Notes under the pieces: generated by a model | Databases searched by the model: none | The model's input: the letters and a program-made list of their open reading frames with translations, nothing else | What the model was told of the DNA's origin: nothing | Part shown: in pieces, positions 13,101 to 25,100 of the stretch | How positions within the stretch are numbered: position 1 is the first letter of the stretch | Layout: each line of letters begins with the position of its first letter | Source of the DNA: Owenia fusiformis | Lineage: Eukaryota; Annelida; Polychaeta; Sabellida; Oweniidae | Assembly (NCBI GenBank): GCA_903813345.2 | Contig: CAIIXF020000013.1 | Location: forward strand, 52,414-116,413 | DNA length: 64,000 bases | Direction of reading: 5' to 3' | Position numbers and translations under genes: made by a program

Positions 13101-16100
13101 AATAGAACATGTGGGCAATTGCCATGTTTGTAATCTCATCGGACGTTTCATCTGAAATTAGGGCCTCGATATTCAAGCTATATTTGATTACATTGGACAC
13201 ATACTATCTTGCAAAAGACATCAATTTGTGTTCGCGCTTTCCTTTCATTCGCGATTTATGTTGTAAAAAGTATTGTTGCTAAACCTCCCTGTTAAATACA
13301 TACCACACAAACATTAAACATAATGCTGGCATAAGCCTTCGCCTTTCTTTCAGGCATGTCCAATAAGCCTAGCTCAGTCGCCAACTTTGAAATGTATATC
13401 TTATCACTGTCAAACTCCACCATTCTAGCGCCTATGTGTGGGAAGAGAAAACCTGAGGCATTAAATGCCATAATCTCTGACTCCTGTTAAATGCAATTAT
13501 AATTTTAGGATTAATTGTGGGATAAGGGTGATAAGTGAATGTATGAACTTATCAACTCAGAAATTGAAAATTTTGTTGGGTCCTTTCCTTTGGCACTTGT
13601 GCGCTTGCACGTACATATTGCTGGAAACCCTTATTATTAGGTGAGGCATCTTGTCTTGGTTTATGTGATATGTCATATATTCGAATAAAAATCGCACCAT
13701 TATCACATCGTGATTTGTGAAACATTGTGATTTGTGAAACGTCGTGATTTGAGAAGCCTGTTCCATAGATCGAATGCCTTCATAAAAATGTCAGCTAGAT
13801 GGGATTTGCTCAAAAATATACATAATGAGAACTATAATTATGTCTTGTTTGGCATTGCTTATTCCAATATTGCCCCAAGTTTCAACTTACCTTTATCATT
13901 GTCTGTCGTCTTTCTGTCACTAGACCAGTATACTTGAAGACAATTTCGACCAACTTTGACCCATAGCTGTGAAAATTAGAGATAATATCATGATTAAGAC
14001 CAATATAAATTAAGATTAAGATAATATTTTTTGCCAAAATATATTTTTTTTACTTTAAACCAAAGTATTGTGGTTTGCAATTTTGGTAGTATATTCGCAA
14101 TTATATCTATTTATTAGAAATATATTCTGTGTTTATCGCCCTGTCCCACAGGGGTCGTGTATTGGTGTGTCGTGAGAACATGAATTTTTCTAATCTTTAA
14201 AAAGTATAGTTACTTTATTATACTCATAGGCACGGCAATTTAAAGTAGATTGCAAATAGTTTATCATTTCATTTATTTGAGTATGTTAAATATTACATTC
14301 TGACATTTATAGATTCATGAATGTTTGATCTGATTTCCTAGGGATTTCTTAAGGATGACATAATTGTGTTCTAAAAGTTGAAAGTTGTAATATTTGTTTT
14401 CTAAGGATATTTAATAACTAGAAATTGGAAATTGAACAAGTTCAATTTCAGACTCCAGATGACAGATTCCTTTTTATTTTTTACACAGACATATACACGG
14501 ACAGACAGATGGATGGACTGGGACTGGGACTGGAAGGGACCTGGACCTAGATTATTACCTGGACCTAGATTTGGACCTGGATCGGGACTTAGACCTAACC
14601 TTGACTTGGAATGGACCGGGCCTGGATCTTGACCTGAACTTTGACTGGATTTAAGCTACATGATTGAAAAAAGGTTAAGGCGTTACGATTAATAACAAAG
14701 GAGATAAACGACAGAATGTTGAAAATGTAAGATTTGACTTATTTCTTGACCTTTGACATAAATAAAAATTTCCGAGTAACTAGATCTAGAACCTTAATTA
14801 TCCCATCGAACGCTATTTTACAAATTTTGCTGTAACCTAGTTATTGATCTTTGACCTAGATAAAAATTTGACCTTATTTCCGAGCAGCCCAGGTAGACTC
14901 CCTAGTTAACCATGTAGGTAGGTTTGAGTAAGCTCTTCTAGTATGCGAGAAAACTCTGCCGGAAAAAGAAATAAAGAAAGAATAATAAAGGAAACAGGCA
15001 AAAGTATCTATCTTTACCTATCTTCACCAGGAATTCTATTTGATGTCAGCATCATAGTGCCCAACACTGAGCCTTCAGAACTTTTGGTGTTAACTTGAAA
15101 CCCATTGAACAGGTTCGTTGTGACCTTTCCAAAATTTTCCGCATCGGCGTTTGGGTCGTCGCAGAAAATTATGTTGTTAGTCTTCTTTAATTCATGCATT
15201 GTCTTGTGTCTGCAATAAGTCAAATACGTTTAAAAAGCATTTTTAAGATGGCAGCTGAATTTCCAAATGGCTGACCATTTTCGTAAATCTTGGATAACTC
15301 AAATATCAAATATCAGTGAATGGATTTCATATGTTTATGCCTAAGGGACAAACACGCTCTGCTCAAAAAAAGAGTTATTAAAATAGCCACTATTAATCAA
15401 AATATACGTTCGAAACATATCCTCATTTATGATAGTTACACCTCAAAATATATTTTAATGTACCAACATGCACCCTTGAGCCATTGAATCTATTTTAATA
15501 TTCATGTTACTATCACATTCAGAGTAAAGATGCCTTGCTTTATATGTCACCACTGGATGTTGAATGCGGAATGCGTGGTGGTGTCATTATCCCACCGAAC
15601 GAAGTTCAAGGGGGATATAGGAAACCCTACCGTCTGTCTGTTCGTCCGTCCGTTTGTCCGTCTGTCCGGGGGATTACTCAAATACCGGTTGACGGATTTG
15701 ATTAAAATTCTATAGGTTTATGCCTTATGGGTGTAGGACCTGTGCTCAAGAAGGAATTTTAAATATGGCTGCTCAATTCTCGTAAAAAATGTAATCTTTG
15801 ATAACTCAAATACTAGTTAATGGATTTGGTTCAAATTTTATATGCTGATGCCTAGGGAGAGAGGAGCTTCCCTCAAGATGAGATTTTCAAGATGGCCACC
15901 GAATTTTAAAATGGCGTAAAAAACATAATCGTAAAAAAACGTAATCTTTGATAATAACCAGTGAACGGATTTGGTTCAAATTTTATATGATGATGCCTAG
16001 TGACACAGTAGGTTTGTTTGCATTAAAATTTTTAAGATGGCGGCTGAATTTCAAAATGGCAGCCATTTTTCTTAAAAATACATAATCATTGATAACTCAA

Positions 16101-19100
16101 CTACCTATATAACCTCTAGTGAACGTATTTGGTTCAAATTTTATATGATGATGCCTAGGGACAAATGAGCTTCGCTCAAGATGAGATTTTCAAAAAGGCT
16201 GCTGAATTACAAAATGGCTGTCATTTTTCGTAAAAGAAGTTGATTTTTGATAACTCAAATGCTAATTGATGCACATGGTTCACATTTTTATATGTTTGTG
16301 TCTAGGGACAAACAAGCTCTGCTCAAGAAGGACTTTTCAAGATGGCCACTTATAATCAAGATATCATGTTTTGTTCGGTGGGATTTGCTACTCTGTGGAG
16401 TTGCTGTTTTTCTAGTTGTCCATGTTACTGTCACATTCATAGTAAAGATTTTTTGCTTTTTATGTCACCACTTGATGTTGAATACGTAATACGTGGTGGT
16501 GTCATTGTCCATGTTAATGGTTGTTTATTTTAATTTTTAAGCCCCTATACGCTAATGTTGACATTTATTTATAAATGATTTGACAACAGCTCACTCATTT
16601 CCACTGCTCGCACAATAACAACTGGAGCAGTAAGTACCCACAACCCTTTGATCATTCAGGATAAGCCAAAGAAAAGATTGGCGTAATCAAACATGTATAT
16701 ACATACAGCGATGTCCCAATAGCACCCGAAGAAGCTCTTATCATTGTTGTCGGATCTTTCATCCCGAAACTTTTTGCAACCATCCGCAAGGTTTTGGTCT
16801 TCCCCACATTTCGCAGTGTGCTGAACAGTACAGGTACTGATAGACCATCCAATAAGTCTAGAATTGAAAAATTTGATACAGCTTAGTTATGCCAACAAAC
16901 AAAGCTTAAGTGATATAGCGAAGCCCTCTGTCCGTCCAATGGCTTTAATAATAATGTGGGTTTACCTATAACTAGTTATAAATACTGGATGTGACAATGA
17001 AAATAACATCAAATTATAAACAAATGTTAGTCTTAATTTATATTTGTGTAAAGATGGTATGCTTCTCTGTTGCTCTTAATCGAAACATGGAGGGCACTGT
17101 ATTTATATATCACAACATGCCTATCTGTCCGTTAAAAATTAAAGAAAGAAGAAATACGAACAAATAACCATGGACCAATTGAGGTACGAGACGATAAATG
17201 TACTATATATTAAATGAATAACTAATAACTAATTATCCCAGATGGCAGCTGAATTTCCAAATGGCTGACATTTTTCGTAAATCGTTGATAACTCAAATAT
17301 CAGTGAATGCATTTTATATGTTTATTCCAAAGGGACCAACACGCTCTCCTCAAAAATACTTTGGAATGTGCCCACTAATAATCACAATTTGTTTTGTTAG
17401 GTGGGATTTGATACTCCTTGGAGTTGCTGTTTTTCTAGTTATTAAGTTCTGGATATGACAATGAAAATTAAGTAATAGATCACTCACCACAAACTTCATG
17501 CTTGAGATAAAGGTTTATTGCTGCCCCATAGGCCATTAGGAGGCATATGTAGTTATCGCCGAATCCTTCTTGAGCCAATTGCAGGCAGTGCTTGAAAGCT
17601 TCACAGCTTTCCCGTACCCCTTCTGACATATCCAAATGGTAAACCCTGTCACAATTCAGCAGAAACCTGTGATTTTCTGGTCCAAGTATTTTGGGGCCAT
17701 CTAGATGGATCTGAAATTTAAACAAAAATGTTTTAATGTTTTTTACTATTTACAATTTTTTGATTCACAGGAGTTGTAGAACTGTCAGCAATGCAGTTGC
17801 CTGCTTTACATATCACTGACCACCATCTACTTCAACATTCCTCTGCAACTTTATTGCAAAGGTAAGTGTTCCTATTATTTTGAACCATGAATATAGTGTC
17901 CGGGGAATTTTGTATCTGTGTCGAAAAATAAAGTTGCACACAATATCCTAGATGCCAGTAGAAATAATCTTGATTTATGTCATTTAAAATTCACAATTTA
18001 GTCAACCTGATGTCATATTTAGAATCTACATGTAAAATTACATCTAGAAATGTGGTTTTGAAAAGAGTTTATCAACTTTGAAAATTTAATTTTCTTTGAA
18101 AATGTGACTTCTAGGTCGGGGAGATTCCCCATAGACCCCATGTTGTAAAACCACAAAAAGTGAAATATCTTTTCTTGTGTTGGGCAGATAATATTTTCTT
18201 TTACTGGACATATTTTAATTTGTATAACTATCACATACATATGGGTAATATGAAAAATGAATCACTAAAACTGATGAATATTCAAGTTCAAGGGAATTTT
18301 GTAATACCCTGCCATGTTATTTCCCCCGAATCAGCCACCTGGTGGCGAAACTGGTAACTACCTACTCGCATCTAAGTAATTGAAGTCATAACTTTGAGTG
18401 ACTATAATGCCTTGATTACCCAGATTAACACCAATTCACATTCATCAAGACATACTATTCACTCTTTACACAAAGAAAGTAAGCAATTTCTTGAAGGGTA
18501 TGTTTCAAAATGTTGTATAAGATCCATTTACTATTTTCATTTTTTTCAATTCCGGCATATTCTTATATGCATTTTCTTAGATGCCAATAGTCTTCATTTA
18601 TCGCGATACAACATGATAATTTTGTACCCTCTCAAAAATCCAGACTTATTACCGGCATTATCCTTTAAAATTAAGCCTATTCATTTTGATGGGGTTTAAC
18701 ATAGGTGACACTTTCACCATTGTGTAAAATATGTGCAATTAAAGATGTGGTCTATCAGGAATAAAATGGTGGAATAACACAGATGTAGAAGGAATGTTAC
18801 GTCAGAGTGTAAAACACAATATGGATAAAGAGTACAGTACCTTTTCATTGATGATTATGTAGTTAGATTTCCCCTGTCTTCCAGGGGTTGTACAGATTTC
18901 CTGTTTGGGGACATTGTATTCCTTCTGCAGGTCCTGGTACTCTGCCTTCAGGAATACATATATCTCCCACTATCGCTTGCGGAATGTCACTTCCGCAAAA
19001 CGACATGGCTCCTCCCGTTCCTTTTCTTATAAGTTGCGCAAATTTTCCAGGACGATGGCTGAAGCTGTCGGGCTCCAAGTATAGTACTCTATAATAAAGA

Positions 19101-22100
19101 GTGTAAAAATCCATTAGGTTGTTCGGAAAAGTACAGTCTTATTGGGATCATTTAAGGACTTAGAAAATTTCATGAAACGCAATGATAGATTTTTGAAACA
19201 AAAAATTTAAAATATTCTTGACTGATATGTGTATTTTCATTTTCTTGGCAGTGGGGTAGGCGTGACTTGATGCAAAACGACTTTCTAGCGGTCAGTTTTC
19301 AATGTTATTTGTACCTCAAAACGTGATTTTTGTCATTTTGTTCCTGGTATCTATAATAATCGTTAAATATACCTGAACAGGTATTGAACTTAAACACTTA
19401 TCAAGAACTAGTAAATTCTTAAAGGACTTGACATGGACAACTAAGGTAGCATGTCCTTAATAAAAAACATTACCTTTTCAATATCTATATTACATCATTT
19501 AATATGTAGGAGGTACAAGTTATCCATTGTATATAAGTGAGAACAGGTAGATTTTAACTTTTAAAATTAAGTTCACGATAATCTCAGATAAACATTTTAT
19601 TTGAGTCCCAATAATGTTAAATTTAATGTTTCAGTGTACAGGTTACTACAGGTGCTATACATTATGAATTATTAGTTGTTCCACATTGTCAAAATACATG
19701 TACAGTATTATAGTTGTTTTTTTTAATTACTGACTTGTATTCAAAACATAGCTCTTTTATGAGTAAGCTACGTGTATCATCTCCTCAAATTTGTGAATTT
19801 AATTTGACCAGTCAACGTCCGCATTCATTGAATTAGTTGAAATCCAATCACTACACCATTTCTACTGTTTTTGTGTCAATTTTGATCCACGCCACACACT
19901 TTTTTTGGTCTGATCTATTTTATATTTGTAGCTTCAAGCAAAATATGACAGCTTCTGCAGCGCAAAGAAGTATTCTAATATAATTTCCATGCTATCTCTT
20001 ATATTTGAATACAAACATTATAATGACTTAGAACTATTTCATATTTTTAATATGACTTTATAGTGCCCTACCCCTGGAAAAATATAATAAAGTGGGCGTT
20101 GTCAATTTTATATTTTTGCAGCTTAAAGTTAGAAACATGTGTCAGTAGAAAGCAAAGCAATGTATTTAAAACATCTTCAAATGTCACTTGACATTGTAAT
20201 TCATTTATTTCTAGAATATAGGACTCTGCATATTTTATACATCAGTTTTCAATTTAGTACATGTTTCATATTGAAATCTAATGTATTCAATGATAAATGT
20301 GTCGAATAAAGATGGCTTGAGGGGGTGAGGCAAACGATGTCCAATTTGATTTGAATTTTTTTTGTGGGGTCCCTATCAATCATAGATCATTTTGTATGAA
20401 GAGCAGCTTGATCAGAAAAAAAATTCCAAAAATGAAACACCCTAGCGATGGGCCTCGTAACCACGAGGTGGCGAGTTCGAGACGCGTGTGCTCCATGTTG
20501 ATTCATTGTAAGGCGGGAAATTTGAATGTGTATGCTACATGACCTGTTTTCATTTGATCTGATCACATGACTACAATAAGTTGTAATAATTAATATGAGC
20601 TCTATGAATAGTACAGCATAGTACAGAAGTAAAGAATGGAAAATGATTGAAAAAACATATAAGAGTAGTACTAGCCTACATGTATACCAGTCAAAAGGAA
20701 AACAACCCCCAACTATCCCAGATCATAATCAAACATCAGAATCATTCAACCGAGTTAGAAAATTACTACTTTGGAGGGGAAGTTATGATAAACTGAACTG
20801 AAACTTAAAATTTTTAGTCATTATATTTTGGGACCCACTTTTTCAAGCCCGGACCCAGATTTTTTCATACCCTAATGAAAACACTGAATATTCAAAATCT
20901 GTTCAATGAGCTCATTGAGATCAATGAATACCTACACAATAAATCATCATTTAAAACAATTACTTTCTCAGAAATGAAGGAGCAAACCATATCAAGAGAT
21001 TTTGTCACAAATCAAAGCCATATTGTTTTGCATTATAGGTGACTTTTAGGAAAATCACTGCGGTGCCTTTGGAAGATCATGGGTCGCAAACATGATGAAA
21101 TTGACACTTTCTGGAATTTCAGATGCGTTTTAAATTGTAGTGAATGGGCATTAGAAAATGTGTTACAGGGAAGTCTAAACGTTAACGGATCTGGGTGAAA
21201 TTGTTTTGTGCTTGGTTAGTACTATAAAGAGGCCATTTGGGCAAAAGAAAAGCTACATTTGAAATAAAGTCCAAAAATGGAACACTCTAATGGGGCTTGC
21301 CTATATAAAGAGATAGACGAGAATAGGTAAAGGACTTTTGGAGGCGAAAAAATCTTTAGTTTTCCTGAAATAATGTGTGCACTTTGGGGATTTTTAGAAA
21401 AAAGACATGACATTAGTCAGAAATATTTGTACATTGAAACAATTTTTTTTTTGTCCTGCTCGCTATCTCTGATTGTCTCTTTAAGTATCCATTAGCCAAT
21501 ATATTACGTAATGAAATAACAAACCCATATCACATTGAACTTGTAATTATAAGACACCACGTTGCATAACCCCGATATACAATAATGCAATCACAAAATC
21601 CATTTTTTGGTGTGTTTCATCATTTTGGATGAAGTTGGAAACCCTTATGATATAAAATAGCGAATGATGTTTCATATTACAATTTTGGCATTTTCAAGGT
21701 CATTACGAGGTCACCAATGAAATTTATCACACTTTTTGCACATGACACTGATAAAAACATCAGAATCAATTGCTTTATTAACAAAATAGCCTGAGGCACT
21801 TCTTTTGCTTAATGAGCCTTCTTCTTTTGATCTTGATGGCACTTTTACGGGTAGTGGCTTTGGCTCGAGAAATGTAAACTTTGATAATAAGTCTTTGTCA
21901 TTCATATATTATCTTTCATGACTTAAAAGTTAATTTGGAGATTTTTGGAAAAAAGTTGTCAGCTTTTTATTTCTCCAATATTCAAATTTACTATAATTTT
22001 CAAATAAAAGTTGAAATTTTTTAATCATCAACTGTTTCACTATACAGTGCAAAACACATAATCTTTTTAACGACATTGAGAAGATTAAACAAAGGACATG

Positions 22101-25100
22101 GTATTTCAATAATAAAATGTCACATCTAGCGTGCAACTTAAATGTTTTAGCATATTAAAAGAATTGTGCCCCCCAACTGACATCATTGTGATATCATTTA
22201 GGGTGCCAACAATTTTGGAATTTGTTTTGTATGTAAAACTTTCAAAGTAAACCAATGTTGATTGTCTATCTATTTAGGTTGAAAAGAAGAATATATCAGT
22301 ATAGTATATTATATTTTAAATATTACTGTACCAGTGGTTTCTATGAGAACTAAAATTTTGAAATGCATTTTTCTCTGAACCACTTCCATGCGTGGATGAG
22401 TTCATATCTCACTACTTTATCAATCTTAATTTTTTTTCTTATCTTCTTTTTGGAAATAAGAAAAATACACCTGCAATTTCCTTTTCAATCCTCAATCAAA
22501 TAATTGAAGAAGTCTCAGAGTATAAATATTTAGGCTGCATTCTCTGGCAAAAATCACAAGTCAAACTAAAATCAACAAACTCAAAAAGCAACAAAATCCC
22601 TTTTTAAACAATCTACCAGTGGATGTAGCACTAAATCTGTTTGATAAGTTGATTCTACCAATTCTAGAAAATGCACAACCTAAAACCTTTGATATGATAG
22701 AAAAGTTACAATTGCGATTCTTAAAACAACTCTTACATGTTAAAACACAACTTCAAATCTGGCAATATTAGTATCTGGCAATACTTGTTGAGTTTGGAAG
22801 ATATCCCCTTATTATTAGAATGAAAGTTCAGAAAATAAAATACTGGTGTCGACTACTTTTGCTTCAATCTCAACATAAACTGAACATAACATATCAACAG
22901 AACCTCCAAATCTATCATTGAGGTGGCAGTGAAAAATGAAAACACATTAGTATAGACTTATAGACATAAGCAAAAAGTAGCTAATAATTTCATAAATATG
23001 TTTACTTCTGTTGACTTTTCTTTCAAAAAGTGTTAGTTATGCACATTGTATGAGGTTATTAAGTAAGTAATAAAGATAAATTCGGAGTGAACAACCGGGC
23101 AGTCTGACACTGCTCCAATGAAATATATTCCTTCACAGAAAATATAAATGACAGATACCTGATGTAATTGATAATATGTTAGATGGCGTTAATGAAAATT
23201 TGAAAATGAAAATGATAAATAATGGAAGACAGTAGTGTTAATATTGCCAGATTTATAGAGCATCGAACCTTCAAAGCTTAATTACCAAAAAGTCTTGTTT
23301 TTGAAATGGAACATTCGACTCTTCATAATGGACATCTATTAATATGAATGGTAAATAATTATTTTTACTCACTTCGATTTGTCTTGCACATCTGTGTAGG
23401 TAACTTCTGTTACCCATATTGTATTCCCCCCATTTGTTCCTTGCTGGACAAATCGCAATGCGAAATCCGTAGCATTACGGTATTGTTCGGAAGTTTTCCT
23501 GCGAAACTGCAAGACGTTTTTAATCCTCCTTATCTGCATGTCTCTTCCCCAGCAAATGAAGAAATGAAAATGATTGATTCATGGTCTGAATATATAATTG
23601 GTCTCAGATTGATACATTACCATCTTTGGTCACAGGAACAATGTAGTAATGTCTAACTTCCTTCACATATGTTCCAAGTTCATGGACAATTGCATTCCTT
23701 AATTAGAATTTGAAGGGTAGACATAAAAATGGAACAGAAAATACAAATAAAGGCAGACAGCATAAAATGTAACATTGAAGACAAATTGCATTTACAGGCC
23801 TGCATATTCGAGCCAATGATCAATAATTTCCAAACCCATGAAATGGTAATCAGTAAAATACCCCAAAAATTATAAGAAAATAATTCATGAATGGCACAAT
23901 TAGAATACTTAAATATCTTCCCAAATTCCTCATACAATGTGACAAAATAAGAACATTTATTTTTAAAGGAGTTTGCATTTCATCTATTTATTAAACTAGT
24001 ATGCATATTATGTGGCAATTTTGGTGAGTCTGTTATATATTTATATTTACAAGAACCAAATTCAACTTCTTATGTAGAACTAAGGTAGTTGATAAAAGAT
24101 ATACCAAAAGTAAAACTACCATTATTCCATAGTTACCGTGATATTCGTAGCATATCATGTCAAAATAAAAACGGTATTTTTGTAATCAGTGGTACAAATA
24201 TGAGGTTTTGACAAAGTTTCTCTAAACCATAGCATACTGTTTTTAAACCATAGCATACGGCGCCTTATGCTATGAATTATGGATTTTTGATACTTGATTC
24301 AAAACGGGGCTGAGAGTCAGTATGGCCCAGCCGTTTGACAAATATGAGCTAAATCATTAAATATCTGATAGTTCTGATCAAACAGAACAATCACTCGCTA
24401 CGCTCGCGCGTGCAGATATCATTTCAATTCGTGGATAAAAATCATATCACTCATAAATCATATCCTCTATTTATTATATTTATTTTATTGACAATTGTAT
24501 TGAAACATAAGTCTATGTACAGACTACACTGCTTTACATCAAGACAAAACTGAAGTATAGACTATATGCTAGACTACATTTTACCTACATTATACTGATA
24601 TACATATAACATAAAATCATTTGCATGAGGTTACAGGATTTATACTGTTAAACTTGATGCATAAAAGATAAAGAACATATTAGCAGTATAGCACTGTAAT
24701 TTGGAAAGGGTGGACTAAACATATTTGCCAATATGACTTTGAATTGTAACAATTGGTTTAGGCTAAAGCATTTTAAAATTCGATTAAGGTAGTACTTCAC
24801 AGTGTATCCGCTTTTTTTCTACAATTCAGATTTTCTTGAAAAAAATCTTGGTAAAAGATATACTGATGTATAACAAGATATGTGAAAATTAGAAATATCG
24901 ACCGTTTAGTTATTTCTAAAAAAATGTTTGAATTTAACATTGCTCTCAATGAGAAATTTTTTTTTATTTTTTTCAAAAAATCCAACAATTCAGATTTGGG
25001 TGCGCGAACTGCCTGTGCAATAGTCATTGAAATGCTACCTTAATTGATTACGAAATTGGGTCCAAATATTTCCTTTATTTCTTCTAGAAAGACACTCCTT

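Noticed and set aside
14432-14632. Pro/Gly-rich 66-codon frame
   Set aside because: Translation of the GGACCT simple repeat; not a gene.
20436-20500. Functional tRNA-Thr gene
   Set aside because: A- and B-box-like text and an anticodon-arm-like hairpin are present, but acceptor, D and T stems do not close; treated as a SINE relic.
21711-21905. Minus-strand frame MNDKDLLSKFTFLEPK ending CKKCDKFHW
   Set aside because: Looks mildly coding, with a possible donor TTG|GTGACC, but no acceptor and its phase does not fit between exons 4 and 5. Possibly a relic exon; not supported.
24400-24420. CTCGCTACGCTCGCGCG CpG cluster as a promoter
   Set aside because: Only ~20 bases long, with no core promoter context or nearby exon.
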